Below are positions 41,625 through 50,994 of a stretch of 64,000 nt of DNA, one piece after another. Each line of letters begins with the position of its first letter. Position 1 is the stretch's first letter. The position numbers and the translations under genes were made by a program. Origin of the DNA: Paenibacillus hemerocallicola (GTDB taxonomy: Bacteria > Bacillota > Bacilli > Paenibacillales > NBRC-103111); contig NZ_VDCQ01000062.1 of NCBI RefSeq assembly GCF_006265175.1, positions 1-64,000 of the forward strand. The letters are read 5' to 3'. The notes under the pieces were generated by a model that saw only the letters and a program-made list of their open reading frames with translations, was not told the origin of the DNA and made no database searches.

Positions 41625-42556
41625 CGCTCGTAAACGTGCAGCGATTGGTTAAAAGGTTCAATTCGGCAGCCGCCGTGGACCGCTTGACGTTCGCCATCGA
41701 GGAAGGCCGCTGCGTAGCTCTGCTCGGCCCGAATGGGGCCGGGAAGACGACGACGCTGAAGATGCTGGCCGGCTTGCTTGCGCCGACCGAAGGGGAGGTT
41801 CGCTTCGCATCGAATGCGGACAAGACGGCGCCGGGCACTTTGCGTCCTTCCGCCGATATAAGGCGCTTTATAGGATTTTTGCCGCAATATCCGGCCTTCT
41901 ACAATTGGATGAGCGGCCGCGAATATTTGATTTTTTCCGGACGGCTTGCCAGGATGCCCAAGAAGGAAGCGAAGCTCCGCACCGAAGAAATGCTAAGGAC
42001 GGTCGGCCTCGAGGAGGCGGGCAACAGGCGTATCGGCGGATACTCCGGCGGCATGAAGCAGCGGCTGGGCATTGCCCAAGCGCTAATCCACCGCCCGAAG
42101 CTGCTTTTGCTGGACGAGCCCGTGTCGGCGCTCGATCCGATCGGACGGCGCGAAGTGCTCGAGATGATCCGGCTCATCCGCAAAGAGACGACAGTGCTGT
42201 TCTCGACGCATGTGCTGCATGACGCCGAGGAAATGTGCGATGACATTTTGATTATGAATAAAGGACGTATCGCCGTAGCGGGAACGATTGCGGATGTGAG
42301 GCGACAATACAGCGAGCCCGTCATCAGGGTGCAGGCGGAATCGCCGCTGGACGAGTCCGTGGAGCGGTGGAGAGACTTCGCTTTCGTGAAAGAGATCGAG
42401 TCCGGCCGTTACGAGGCCCGGCTGGCCGTGACCGATTTGGAGGAAGCGCGTACCCGGCTGTGGAGCGATCTGGGAGAGCGCGGGATTCCGGTCGTCCGAT
42501 TCGAGGCGGGACGTACGACGCTGGAGGAATTGTTCATGAAGGCGGTGAAAGCATGA
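41621..42556 (+). CDS. yxlF: ABC transporter ATP-binding protein, YxlF-like
   Basis: A 311-residue ABC ATPase. Walker A is LLGPNGAGKTTTLKML, the Q-loop is GFLPQYP, the signature is GGYSGGMKQRLGIAQAL, Walker B is LLLLDEPVSALDPIGR and the switch histidine is in FSTHVL. The C-terminal 80 residues are an accessory domain as in drug/bacteriocin-type exporters. It should energise the permease encoded next (four-base overlap). In Bacillus the pair YxlF/YxlG belongs to the SigY operon; the substrate is unknown. Confidence 0.9.
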   Translation: MTLVNVQRLVKRFNSAAAVDRLTFAIEEGRCVALLGPNGAGKTTTLKMLAGLLAPTEGEVRFASNADKTAPGTLRPSADIRRFIGFLPQYPAFYNWMSGREYLIFSGRLARMPKKEAKLRTEEMLRTVGLEEAGNRRIGGYSGGMKQRLGIAQALIHRPKLLLLDEPVSALDPIGRREVLEMIRLIRKETTVLFSTHVLHDAEEMCDDILIMNKGRIAVAGTIADVRRQYSEPVIRVQAESPLDESVERWRDFAFVKEIESGRYEARLAVTDLEEARTRLWSDLGERGIPVVRFEAGRTTLEELFMKAVKA

Positions 42557-43338
42557 TGACGGTTTGGCTCGTTCTGTATGCCAAAGAAATGATGGAGCTG
42601 TGGCGAAGCCGGAAATGGATTTGGGTGCCGCTCGTATTCGTGCTGCTCGGCGTATCCCAACCGATTATGACCTATTATTTGCCGGATATTTTGCAGGCCG
42701 CCGGCAGTCTTCCGGAAGGAACCGTGATCGAAATTCCGAAGCCGACCGGTGCCGCAGTGCTAGCCCAGACGCTGTCCCAATACGGTATGCTTGGCGTACT
42801 CATTCTCATCCTTTCCGTGATGGGGGTCGTATCCGCCGAACGCGCCAGCGGAGCCGCCGGGCTGGTGCTCGTCAAGCCGGTTTCCTTCGCATCTTATATT
42901 ACGGCCAAATGGGCGGCCTCGATCACGATCGGCGTCGTTTCGTTCGCCGCGGGCTATGCTTCCTCGTGGTACTACACGGAGCTGTTGATCGGTTCCGTGG
43001 AACCGGTCCGATTTTTGCATAGCATGCTGCTGTACGGGCTTTGGCTTGCATTCGTCGTAACCGTAGCCGTCATGTTCAGCTCCGTTATGAGCGGCAGCGG
43101 TGCGATCGCTTTCCTTTCGGTCGGTATCGTTGCGCTGCTCTCCGTTTTGGCCGGAGCTTTACGCCGTTACATGGAGTGGAGTCCCGGTACGATTTCCGGC
43201 CATGCAGCTGCCGTTCTGAACGATGGAACTGCCGGTTCCGGTCTGCCGCTGGCGATGGCCGTCACGATCGCCGCCGTCGCGGCGATGCTGTGGCTTGCCG
43301 TTCGTCTGCTCGGCCGCAAAGAACTTCTGCCGTCTTGA
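42553..43338 (+). CDS. yxlG: ABC transporter permease, YxlG-like
   Basis: A 261-residue ABC-2 type permease with six predicted helices. An N-terminal helix (IWVPLVFVLLGVSQPIM) is followed by an extracellular stretch and five helices, including VLILILSVMGVVSAERASGAAGLVLVKPVS, the coupling region typical of ABC-2 exporters. Starts at ATG 42553 or 42556, overlapping the ATPase gene by four bases. Last gene of the sigY operon; no clear terminator is seen right after it. Confidence 0.85.
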   Translation: MMTVWLVLYAKEMMELWRSRKWIWVPLVFVLLGVSQPIMTYYLPDILQAAGSLPEGTVIEIPKPTGAAVLAQTLSQYGMLGVLILILSVMGVVSAERASGAAGLVLVKPVSFASYITAKWAASITIGVVSFAAGYASSWYYTELLIGSVEPVRFLHSMLLYGLWLAFVVTVAVMFSSVMSGSGAIAFLSVGIVALLSVLAGALRRYMEWSPGTISGHAAAVLNDGTAGSGLPLAMAVTIAAVAAMLWLAVRLLGRKELLPS

Positions 43339-43574
43339 GCAAGCGTGCCCTTCCTTCCGTTCAGCGGACTGAAATTGACCTGACCGGGGTCTACATCGCC
43401 CGGCATCCGATTATACTAATATCGGATATCCATCAGGCGATTTGCTAGACTTGTCCGCCAAACTTTGCGGAACCGTCCGACCGTCTGTCCAAAATCCGGT
43501 TATTCCGCCCGTTTCGTCCGTCGGGCGCGGAATGCGCTACTTCACATTGCCGCTCGAATTTGATACGATATATA
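43339..43574 (+). promoter_or_regulatory. Intergenic region with a possible promoter at its end
   Basis: The 328-base gap between the yxlG-like gene and the next gene has no convincing coding sequence. Near its end TTGCCG (43547-43552) and TATATA (43569-43574), 16 bases apart, could form the promoter for the gene at 43667. Nothing else was recognised. Confidence 0.35.
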
Positions 43575-43666
43575 CCAACATACGAAACTTTGAAAAGTCG
43601 AATGGCTGCGATCGTTTTCGTAGAAAAGTTTTGCCTTGACCGGCAAAACGGGGGGAGGAACCGACT

Positions 43667-44047
43667 ATGCTGCGTCTCGGTCAAAAGGTCATTATTTTAT
43701 CCGACAGTTTCGAGCAAAATCTCCCGATCGGAGATTATGGATATATTATCGCTTACGACCGCAATGCGGACAACGCGTTCGACTATGTCGTACGTATCCC
43801 GAAGGTCAACAAAAACGTATTTGTCCCGGCGATGGACATCGAGCTGGAGGAGACGCTGTTCCAGCAGGAGGCGGATCGGATCGAGCGGGAAGCGTTGATC
43901 GACTATGCGCTCGCGACGAAGAACGAGGAACTGTTCCGACGTGTCATGAACGGGGAAAGCGACAGCGGGGAAACGCAGGACAGCAACAAAGAAGTGCAGT
44001 CCCAGCAAGATTTTATCCGGCAAATCAACTTGAAAGCGTGGATTTGA
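43667..44047 (+). CDS. IDEAL-domain-like protein
   Basis: A 126-residue cytosolic protein. Residues 1-55 form a beta-rich start (LGQKVIILSDSFEQNLPIGDYGYI) of unknown family. Residues about 68-95 read REALIDYALATKNEELFRRV, similar to the IDEAL domain (I-D-x-A-L plus alternating charged residues) found in small Bacillales proteins. The tail is polar. ATG 43667 has GGGGGAGG nine bases upstream. Function is unknown; IDEAL domains mediate protein contacts. Confidence 0.6.
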   Translation: MLRLGQKVIILSDSFEQNLPIGDYGYIIAYDRNADNAFDYVVRIPKVNKNVFVPAMDIELEETLFQQEADRIEREALIDYALATKNEELFRRVMNGESDSGETQDSNKEVQSQQDFIRQINLKAWI

Positions 44048-44084
44048 CCTAAAGCTTTACCCGAACTTATTTCATTCTTTTACC

Positions 44085-44112
44085 GGCGCCTCATGACAAG
44101 GCGTCTTTTTGT
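44085..44112 (+). terminator. Weak intrinsic terminator
   Basis: GGCGCCT pairs imperfectly with AGGCGTC around CATGACA and is followed by TTTTTGTTTT. The stem is short but the T-rich tail is good. Confidence 0.6.
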
Positions 44113-44261
44113 TTTCCTGCCGGCTGAAGGCCGAGCTTCCGTTCTTTTCGGCTTGTCGACGTCAAGCTTGTCCGCTGCCGCGCCCTTCGTCAAATATTGA
44201 CACGTTCTCTTTCCATAAGCTATGATTAGCATTAAACGGTTTTCGGGAGGAACATATTGTA

Positions 44262-45227
44262 ATGAACGACTCAAACGCCAAAATACTCGATTGCACGATC
44301 CGTGACGGCGGGCTAGTAAACAACTGGGACTTCAGTGTCGAATTCGTTCGCGATTTGTATTATTCGTTGAACGCGGCCGGCGTGGAATATATGGAGATCG
44401 GATACAAAAATTCTCCGAAGCTGCTGAAGGGCGCGGAAGCGGGTCCTTGGCGTTTTCTGGATGAAGCCTTCTTGCGCGAAGTCATTCCGGAGAAGGGCGA
44501 CACGAAGCTTTCCGCACTCGTCGACATCGGACGGGTAGACGAGAACGATATTTTGCCGCGCAGCGAAAGCATGCTGGACATGATCCGCGTAGCGTGCTAC
44601 GTCAAGGATGTGGACAAGGCGATCGATCTGGTGAACAAGTTCCACAACTACGGCTACGAGACGACGATCAACATTATGGCTCTCTCCAACGTAATGGAAC
44701 ACGATCTGATCGAAGCGTTCCAGCAAATCGCCAAAAGCCCGGTCGACGTCGTCTATGTGGTCGATTCGTTCGGCAGCTTGCACCACCGCGACATCGAATA
44801 TTTGGTCGCGAAATTTCAGCGCCATTTGCCGGGCAAAACGCTCGGTATCCACGCTCACAACAACATGCAGCTGGCGTTCTCCAATACGATCATGGCGGCG
44901 GAGCGGGGCGTGCAGTTTTTGGACGCATCCGTATTCGGCATGGGTCGGGCGGCGGGCAACTGCAACACCGAACTGCTCGTCAGCTATTTGAAAAATCCGA
45001 AATACGAGCTGCGCCCGATTCTCGAAGTGATCGAGCGCCGGATGATCCCGCTTCGCGAGAAAGTCGAGTGGGGATACATTATTCCTTACATGATGACGGG
45101 CGTCCTGAACGAGCATCCCCGCGTGGCTATGGCGCTTCGCGCCAGCGACGACAAGGACAAATACGCCGAGTTCTACGATCAGCTTACTTCGCCGGAAATC
45201 GCCCTCGCTGCCAAGGGCGGAGACTGA
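44262..45227 (+). CDS. HMGL/DmpG-type aldolase catalytic domain protein
   Basis: A 321-residue TIM-barrel enzyme of the HMG-CoA-lyase-like family, similar to the catalytic domain of 4-hydroxy-2-oxovalerate aldolase (DmpG). The N-terminal CTIRDGGLVNN carries the RD metal-site motif, VVDSFGS and GIHAHNNMQLAFSN supply the other metal ligands, and GMGRAAGNCNTELLV is a further family motif. Members cleave or form C-C bonds next to a keto group. No partner dehydrogenase is adjacent, so the substrate is unknown. It lacks the DmpG communication domain. Start ATG 44262 with GGGAGGAAC upstream. Confidence 0.8.
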   Translation: MNDSNAKILDCTIRDGGLVNNWDFSVEFVRDLYYSLNAAGVEYMEIGYKNSPKLLKGAEAGPWRFLDEAFLREVIPEKGDTKLSALVDIGRVDENDILPRSESMLDMIRVACYVKDVDKAIDLVNKFHNYGYETTINIMALSNVMEHDLIEAFQQIAKSPVDVVYVVDSFGSLHHRDIEYLVAKFQRHLPGKTLGIHAHNNMQLAFSNTIMAAERGVQFLDASVFGMGRAAGNCNTELLVSYLKNPKYELRPILEVIERRMIPLREKVEWGYIIPYMMTGVLNEHPRVAMALRASDDKDKYAEFYDQLTSPEIALAAKGGD

Positions 45228-45235
45228 GATCACAG

Positions 45236-45379
45236 GCTTGCATTCGCAAGCGACGGCTCCCGTGGACAGCGCATCCGCAGGAGCTTTTGGATCGTATAGA
45301 CTTTATAAGTCCCGGGGTCCCCGCAAAGTACATGGGTAAGCCCCGGAGAAAAAGCCCCACTTTTTGTGGGGCTTTTTGA
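45236..45379 (+). other. Chain of hairpins ending in a terminator
   Basis: Four stem-loops follow the aldolase stop codon: GCTTGC-ATTC-GCAAGC (45236-45251); GCTCC with GGAGC (45256-45284, then TTTT); CCGGGG with CCCCGG (45312-45346); and a perfect terminator AAAAAGCCCCAC with GTGGGGCTTTTT (45349-45379). The last is an intrinsic terminator in either direction. The chain could be a structured 3' UTR or an independent small RNA; no known RNA family was recognised. Confidence 0.6.
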
Positions 45380-45524
45380 CGTCCCGATTCGCCAAGAGTC
45401 GACGGCAACGATGTTGAGTTCCACTACCTTGTAGGCTATAATAGGAGGAATGAATGAGGCCATATCGGCGGTGCCGGTTATGGTCGTCTTTTGGGGTGCA
45501 AGCGAAAAGCGGGAGGTGCGAGCG

Positions 45525-45812
45525 ATGAGCATCACGACGAAAAATGTCGAGCATGTGGCGAAGCTGGCGAGGCTTCAATTGAACGAAGCCGAAATGGAGA
45601 AGTTTACCCACCAGCTGAACGCCATTCTGAAATATGCGGAAAAGCTGAACGAGCTGGATACGGACGGAATCGAGCCGACCAGCCATCCGATGCCGCTGTC
45701 CAATGTCATGAGGGAAGACGCCGTGCGGCCGTCTTGGCCAATCGAGAGCGTGCTTAAGAACGCTCCGGACGAAGAGGACGGACAGTTCAAAGTTCCGGCC
45801 GTTTTGGAATAA
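45525..45812 (+). CDS. gatC: Asp-tRNA(Asn)/Glu-tRNA(Gln) amidotransferase subunit C
   Basis: A 95-residue GatC. It wraps around GatA and GatB in the amidotransferase that converts Glu-tRNA(Gln) and Asp-tRNA(Asn) to the amide form. Family stretches VEHVAKLARLQLNEAE, LNAILKYAEKLNELDTDGIEP and LREDA-like NVMREDAVRPSW are present. ATG 45525 has GGGAGG ahead; the longer frame to 45450 is not needed. gatA begins 27 bases later. Confidence 0.95.
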   Translation: MSITTKNVEHVAKLARLQLNEAEMEKFTHQLNAILKYAEKLNELDTDGIEPTSHPMPLSNVMREDAVRPSWPIESVLKNAPDEEDGQFKVPAVLE

Positions 45813-45839
45813 TCCGTTTCATTGCGAGGAGGTTTTATT

Positions 45840-47297
45840 TTGTCTTTGTTCGACCTGAAGCTTCAGGAAATACATAGCCGGCTGACCGGCAAGGAACTGA
45901 CCGTCGCCGACTTGGTCGACCAATCGCTCGATGCGATTCGGAGCGTGGATTCCACGGTCAAGGCGTTTCTCCGCGTCGACGAAGAGGGCGCGCGCCAATC
46001 CGCACGCGTTTTGGACGAGCAGCTCGCAAAGGGCGGGGATCGCGGATTGCTGTTCGGACTGCCCGCGGGCATCAAGGATAATATCGTGACCGAGGGATTG
46101 ACGACGACTTGCGCCAGCCGGTTTCTCGAGAACTACGACCCGATTTATGACGCCACGGTTGTCAAGAAGCTGAAGCAAGCGCAGTCCGTCACGATCGGCA
46201 AGCTGAATATGGACGAGTTCGCGATGGGCGGCTCCAACGAAAACTCGGCCTTTCAAGTCACAACGAATCCCTGGAACGCCGAATATGTTCCCGGAGGCTC
46301 CAGCGGGGGCTCGGCTGCTTCGGTAGCGGCAGGGGAAGTGTATTTCTCCCTTGGCTCCGACACCGGAGGGTCGATTCGTCAGCCGGCCGCTTATTGCGGA
46401 GTCGTCGGCCTGAAGCCGACCTACGGGCTCGTTTCCCGCTTCGGGCTGGTCGCGTTCGCATCCTCGCTCGACCAGATCGGGCCGCTCACGAAAAACGTCG
46501 AGGATGCGGCCTACGTCCTCCAAGCGATTGCCGGTCACGACCCGCACGATTCGACGTCCGCAAAGGTCGACATCCCCGACTATATCGGAGCGCTCAGCGG
46601 CGACGTGAAGGGGTTGCGCATCGCGGTACCGAAAGAATATATCGGCCAGGGCGTCGATCCGAAAGTGAGAGATGCGGTCATGACCGCTCTCAAGACGCTG
46701 GAAAGCTTGGGAGCGACCTGGGAAGAGGTGTCGATGCCGCATACGGAATACGCGGTAGCGACCTATTATTTGCTCGCTTCCTCCGAGGCTTCCTCGAACC
46801 TGGCCCGCTTCGACGGCGTCCGTTACGGCGTTCGAGCGGCGGATCCGGACAACTTGCTCGACCTTTACGTGAAATCGCGGAGTCAAGGCTTCGGCCCCGA
46901 AGTCAAGCGGCGCATCATGCTCGGAACGTACGCCCTCAGTTCCGGCTACTATGACGCCTATTATTTGAAGGCGCAAAAAGTGCGTACGCTGATCAAGCAA
47001 GATTTCGACAACGTCTTTCAAAACTATGACGTCATCATCGGACCGACGGCGCCGACGGCCGCCTTCAAAATCGGCGAACAAATCGGCAATCCGCTGACGA
47101 TGTATTTGAACGATATATTGACTATACCGGTCAATCTGGCCGGCGTGCCGGCGATCAGCGTTCCGTGCGGTTTGGCCGACGGGATGCCGGTAGGCTTGCA
47201 AATTATCGGCAAAGCGCTGGACGAATCGACGGTGCTGCGTGTAGCGCACGCGTTCGAGCAGCATACGGAACATCATAAGCTGCGCCCCGCGCTGTAG
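45840..47297 (+). CDS. gatA: Asp-tRNA(Asn)/Glu-tRNA(Gln) amidotransferase subunit A
   Basis: A 485-residue amidase-signature enzyme that releases ammonia from glutamine for the tRNA amidation. The Ser-cisSer-Lys triad is complete: K79 in PAGIKDNI, S154 in GGSSGGS and S178 in [11 protein letters not shown], the same numbering as in Staphylococcus aureus GatA. The start is TTG 45840 with GAGGAGG eight bases upstream; an in-frame ATG at 45822 overlaps that site and is unlikely. gatB follows after 19 bases. Confidence 0.96.
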   Translation: MSLFDLKLQEIHSRLTGKELTVADLVDQSLDAIRSVDSTVKAFLRVDEEGARQSARVLDEQLAKGGDRGLLFGLPAGIKDNIVTEGLTTTCASRFLENYDPIYDATVVKKLKQAQSVTIGKLNMDEFAMGGSNENSAFQVTTNPWNAEYVPGGSSGGSAASVAAGEVYFSLGSDTGGSIRQPAAYCGVVGLKPTYGLVSRFGLVAFASSLDQIGPLTKNVEDAAYVLQAIAGHDPHDSTSAKVDIPDYIGALSGDVKGLRIAVPKEYIGQGVDPKVRDAVMTALKTLESLGATWEEVSMPHTEYAVATYYLLASSEASSNLARFDGVRYGVRAADPDNLLDLYVKSRSQGFGPEVKRRIMLGTYALSSGYYDAYYLKAQKVRTLIKQDFDNVFQNYDVIIGPTAPTAAFKIGEQIGNPLTMYLNDILTIPVNLAGVPAISVPCGLADGMPVGLQIIGKALDESTVLRVAHAFEQHTEHHKLRPAL

Positions 47298-47316
47298 AAG
47301 GAGGAGCGAACATCCC

Positions 47317-48759
47317 GTGACGGACAAACGATTCGAAACCGTAGTCGGGCTCGAGGTTCACGTCGAGCTCCATACGAACACGAAAATCTTTTGCGGCTGC
47401 TCCACCGAATTCGGGGCGCCGCCGAACACCCATACTTGTCCGGTATGCCTGGGGCATCCGGGCGTGCTGCCGGTGCTGAACCGGCAAGCGGTCGAATACG
47501 CGATGAAAGCGGCGATGGCGATCAACTGCGAAGTCGCCACCCACAGCAAGTTCGACCGGAAAAATTACTTTTATCCCGACTCGCCCAAAGCGTACCAAAT
47601 TTCCCAATACGATCAACCGATCGGCCAAAACGGCTGGATCGACATCGAGGTGGACGGGAAAACGAAGCGGATCGGCATTACCCGGCTCCATCTGGAGGAG
47701 GATGCGGGCAAGCTGACCCATGTAGACGGCGGCTTCGCTTCGCTTGTCGATTTCAACCGCGTCGGCACCCCGCTGCTGGAGATCGTTTCCGAGCCGGACA
47801 TCCGGTCGCCGGAGGAAGCGCGCGCTTATTTGGAGAAGCTGAAGGCGATTATCCAATATTGCGACGTGTCCGACGTGAAGATGGAGGAAGGCTCGCTGCG
47901 CTGCGATGCCAATATTAGCATTCGCCCATTCGGGCAGGAGCAATTCGGCACGAGGGCGGAGCTTAAGAACATGAACTCGTTCCGCGGCGTTCAGCGCGGG
48001 CTGGAGTACGAAGAGAAGCGCCAGGCCGACATCTTGTCCGGCGGCGGAGTCGTCGTGCAGGAAACGAGACGTTGGGACGAAGCGCAAGGGAAGACGCTAT
48101 CGATGCGGGGCAAGGAAGAAGCGCACGATTACCGGTATTTCCCCGATCCGGACCTTGTCCGTCTGTATATCGACGACGAATGGAAGGCTCGCATCCGCTC
48201 CTCGATTCCGGAGCTGCCGGACGCGCGGAAAACGAGATATACGGAACAGCTCGGGCTGCCGGCTTACGATGCCGAAGTCATTACGTCCTCCAAGAAACTG
48301 GCCGATCTGTTCGAGGAAAGCCTGGAGCATACGAAAGATGCCAAAGCCGTTTCGAACTGGATTATGGGCGATCTGCTCGGCTACTTGAATACGAACGGCT
48401 TGGAAATCGATTCGGTGCAGGTGACCGGACAAGGCCTCGGCGAAATGATCGGGCTTATCGAGAAAGGCACGATCAGCGGCAAAATAGCCAAAACCGTGTT
48501 CAAGGAAATGCTCGTATCGGGCAAGAAGCCGGGACAAATCGTCGAGGAGCAAGGACTCGTGCAAATTAGCGACGAGGGCGCCATCCAGGCGATCGTGGAC
48601 AAGGTTGTCGAGGGGAATCCCCAATCGGTGGCCGATTATAAGGCGGGCAAAGAGAAGGCGGTCGGCTTCCTCGTCGGCCAAGTGATGAAAGAGTCGAAAG
48701 GGAAAGCGAATCCGGGGCTCGTCAATCAGTTGATCGTCGAGCGGCTCAAGCGCGAATAA
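47317..48759 (+). CDS. gatB: Asp-tRNA(Asn)/Glu-tRNA(Gln) amidotransferase subunit B
   Basis: A 480-residue GatB that binds the misacylated tRNA, activates its side chain with ATP and uses ammonia channelled from GatA. The start [20 protein letters not shown] and the zinc-ligand region CPVCLGHPG are characteristic, as is the C-terminal YqeY-like tail ([13 protein letters not shown]). Start is GTG 47317 with GGAGGAG ten bases upstream. Last gene of gatCAB, followed by a terminator. Confidence 0.96.
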   Translation: MTDKRFETVVGLEVHVELHTNTKIFCGCSTEFGAPPNTHTCPVCLGHPGVLPVLNRQAVEYAMKAAMAINCEVATHSKFDRKNYFYPDSPKAYQISQYDQPIGQNGWIDIEVDGKTKRIGITRLHLEEDAGKLTHVDGGFASLVDFNRVGTPLLEIVSEPDIRSPEEARAYLEKLKAIIQYCDVSDVKMEEGSLRCDANISIRPFGQEQFGTRAELKNMNSFRGVQRGLEYEEKRQADILSGGGVVVQETRRWDEAQGKTLSMRGKEEAHDYRYFPDPDLVRLYIDDEWKARIRSSIPELPDARKTRYTEQLGLPAYDAEVITSSKKLADLFEESLEHTKDAKAVSNWIMGDLLGYLNTNGLEIDSVQVTGQGLGEMIGLIEKGTISGKIAKTVFKEMLVSGKKPGQIVEEQGLVQISDEGAIQAIVDKVVEGNPQSVADYKAGKEKAVGFLVGQVMKESKGKANPGLVNQLIVERLKRE

Positions 48760-48781
48760 GAAGTGGCGGCACCGGAATAGT

Positions 48782-48813
48782 GGCGGGAGGGATTTTCCTC
48801 CCGTCATTTTTTT
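48782..48813 (+). terminator. Intrinsic terminator of gatCAB
   Basis: GGCGGGAGG pairs with CCTCCCGTC around a short loop, followed by ATTTTTTT. Confidence 0.88.
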
Positions 48814-48837
48814 CCTGAAAAAAATTTTCGCAGAAAA

Positions 48838-48862
48838 TGAACCATTAGGCCTTTCGTTCGTA
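48838..48862 (+). promoter_or_regulatory. Candidate SigY-type ECF promoter of the hydrolase gene
   Basis: TGAACC (48838-48843), 15 bases, then CGTA (48859-48862). The flanks mirror the sigY promoter region: an upstream TGAAAAAAATTTT tract and a CGTATTATT after it (CGTACTATT at sigY). The spacer is one base shorter than at sigY. It lies 43 bases before the hydrolase start. Confidence 0.6.
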
Positions 48863-48905
48863 TTATTCATAGAGAAAAGGAAGAGAGACAAGGAGGAATT
48901 TCACT

Positions 48906-50621
48906 ATGAAAAAAAGACTAAACACGGCGGGACGTCTTGCCGCCGCGTCATTGGCGTTGGCTCTGGCCGTTCCCGCCGCCGGCGTATCTGCGCAGAGCGC
49001 GCCTGCGCCGTCCGCGTCCGGGCAGCCCGCTTCCCAAAGCATTCAGCCTGCGTCCCCGGTGCCTGCTCCAGCAGCGGCGTCGACAGTAGTGCCTTTGCGT
49101 GATTTCAGCGAAGCGATAGGCGCGGTTGTCAATTGGAATGAAGCTGACAGGACCGCTGTCGTCGCGCGGGGGAAAATCCGTATTTTGGCCAAAATCGGCG
49201 AATCGGCGATTGTCGTAAATGAAAAACAAATCCAGTTGGACAAGCCCGTTCAGCTAATAAACGAGAAAACGGTTGTTCCGCTCGCGGCGTTAAATGAAGC
49301 GTTCGGCATAAAAGCGGACTGGAACGCTCAGACGAATTCCATTATTGCGGCAAAGGACGATTACCCGCTGCTGGCCAGCGCGTTCATCGGAGCATTGAAC
49401 GGCGGCCGGTTCGCAGATGCGAGAGGTTATTTGAACGGCTCGCTGCAGTCTTTTATGCCGGAGCAATTCCTTATGCAATATTGGTCGAGCATCGCCCAAA
49501 TGTACGGTCAGCTGGGACCGCAATTGTCCGTAGCCGAAAGCTCCAGCTCGGTGCATCGCAACGCGACGGTCCTATACCAAACTTCCGCAGTCGCTCCGTT
49601 CGAGATGACCGTACGTTTTGATACGTATGGCGGCATTGACGATCTGTACATTTCGCCTATGGTTTCGAGCAGCGGCTATACGAAGCCGGTATACGAAGAT
49701 ACAACGAAATACAGCGAGAAGGAAGTGAAGATCGGGGATGGCCCGCTGGCGCTTCCCGGCACCTTGACCATGCCTGCCGGTAACGGACCGTTCCCCGCCG
49801 TCGTACTCGTACACGGCTCGGGTCCGAACGATCGGGACGAATCGATCGGCTCCGTCAAGCCGTTCCGCGATCTGGCCGTCGGATTGGCCGCACAAGGGAT
49901 AGCCGTTCTCCGGTACGAGAAAATTACCCGCGAGCATCCGATTAAATCGCAGCGCATGATTGCTCCTTTTACGGCGAACGAGGAGACCGTCGACGATGCC
50001 GTCAGCGCGGTACAATTGCTCAAATCGATAGAAGGCATCGATCCGCAGCAGGTATACGTTGCCGGGCACAGCCAAGGCGGAATGCTCATGCCGCGCATCT
50101 TGGAGGAGGGCAAGGGCATCGCCGGTGCGATCGTTATGTCGGGACCGTCCCGGCCGCTTGAGGATCTCCTCGTCGAGCAAATGAATGTTCAATTGGAACT
50201 GCTGAAACAGGCGGGACAGCCGACCGAGCTGGCGGAGCAGCAGGTCGCGGTATACGAGCAGCAGGTGAAGCTGCTGAAGGATCCTCAATATTCCCTCGAC
50301 AATCCGCCTAAAGGCTTCCTGCTGGGCAGCCCGGCCTGGTGGTTGGATATTCGCAACCTGTACGCGGGCGAAGAGGCGGCCGACCAGAAGGTGCCGATGC
50401 TTATCTTGCAAGGCGGCAACGATGTGCAAGTATTCCCGGACAATCTGGACGGTTGGAAAAAGTCTCTCTCGGCCCGTTCCGACGTCGAGTACAAGCTGTA
50501 CCCGAAAGTAAATCATACGCTCGTCGAGTTCGACGGGGAGTCGACAGGCGCCGAATACGCCGTTCCGGCCAACGTTCCGGACTACATCATTTCCGATATC
50601 GTCAAATGGATCAAGCCATAA
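48906..50621 (+). CDS. Secreted alpha/beta hydrolase with N-terminal stalk domains
   Basis: A 571-residue exported protein. Signal peptide 1-30 (LALAVPAAGVSAQ), a Pro/Ala/Ser linker to about 60, a copper-amine-oxidase-N-like domain (about 60-150; VVPLRDFSEAIGAVVNWNEA), a DUF3887-like domain (about 153-250; LLASAFIGALNGGRFADARG) and an alpha/beta hydrolase (about 270-571). The catalytic set is visible: Ser in VAGHSQGGML, Asp in LQGGNDVQVF and His in VNHTLVEF, with oxyanion VHGSGPNDRD. Probable extracellular esterase or peptidase acting on a small acyl substrate. RBS AAGGAGG. Its promoter looks like that of sigY, hinting at shared control. Confidence 0.85.
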   Translation: MKKRLNTAGRLAAASLALALAVPAAGVSAQSAPAPSASGQPASQSIQPASPVPAPAAASTVVPLRDFSEAIGAVVNWNEADRTAVVARGKIRILAKIGESAIVVNEKQIQLDKPVQLINEKTVVPLAALNEAFGIKADWNAQTNSIIAAKDDYPLLASAFIGALNGGRFADARGYLNGSLQSFMPEQFLMQYWSSIAQMYGQLGPQLSVAESSSSVHRNATVLYQTSAVAPFEMTVRFDTYGGIDDLYISPMVSSSGYTKPVYEDTTKYSEKEVKIGDGPLALPGTLTMPAGNGPFPAVVLVHGSGPNDRDESIGSVKPFRDLAVGLAAQGIAVLRYEKITREHPIKSQRMIAPFTANEETVDDAVSAVQLLKSIEGIDPQQVYVAGHSQGGMLMPRILEEGKGIAGAIVMSGPSRPLEDLLVEQMNVQLELLKQAGQPTELAEQQVAVYEQQVKLLKDPQYSLDNPPKGFLLGSPAWWLDIRNLYAGEEAADQKVPMLILQGGNDVQVFPDNLDGWKKSLSARSDVEYKLYPKVNHTLVEFDGESTGAEYAVPANVPDYIISDIVKWIKP

Positions 50622-50663
50622 TTTTTTCTTGCATGAACATTAACAAATATGGTATCAGCCTTA

Positions 50664-50691
50664 GAGGACACCCGAGCGGGTGTTCTTTTTT
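50664..50691 (+). terminator. Intrinsic terminator after the hydrolase gene
   Basis: AGGACACCC pairs with GGGTGTTCT around GAGC, followed by TTTTT. Confidence 0.88.
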
Positions 50692-50718
50692 GTTAGGCTT
50701 TTTAGGGTTATTTGTTGT

Positions 50719-50899
50719 CAAAGTCGATAGGTGAGAATGGAATACGAAAAAGAGGCGGGGAAGTGTGCGTAAAGCGGAGCGTCTGACTTTAAAGTCGTGT
50801 TCTAACCGCTTATATCCTGTAAAGAGAACATGATTTTAACGGAAGTGGAGCGCCTTCCCGCCTCCTTGCTTTTTTTGCCGCCTCTCTTTATAGACTTTG
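50719..50899. repeat. Structured repeat element, copy 2
   Basis: Homologue of the element at 37659-37847. Outer arms CAAAGTC..ATA..GAGA (from 50719) pair with TCTC..TAT.GACTTTG (to 50899). GGCGGGGAAGTGTGC pairs with GCGCCTTCCCGCC, and AAAGTCGTGTTCT pairs with AGAACATGATTTT. Relative to copy 1, GTTGT/ACAAC has become GTTCT/AGAAC and GGTGGGG/CCCCATC has become GGCGGGG/CCCGCC, keeping the pairing. TTGCTTTTTTT follows the inner stem at 50866-50876, so this copy may also terminate transcription. Confidence 0.82.
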
Positions 50900-50994
50900 C
50901 TATGCAGGGTTATTTCGCTCATTTTTTTCCGCATTCCGTGATACAATAGGAGTTGCCAACGTTTTCAAGCCCTGCAATGACCGGAGGTGACAAC

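Noticed and set aside
45819-47327. 502-codon open frame antisense to gatA
   Set aside because: GatA is certain by its triad and family motifs. Long antisense frames are expected opposite codon-biased GC-rich genes, and the translation is Arg/His-rich with no family motif or start signal.
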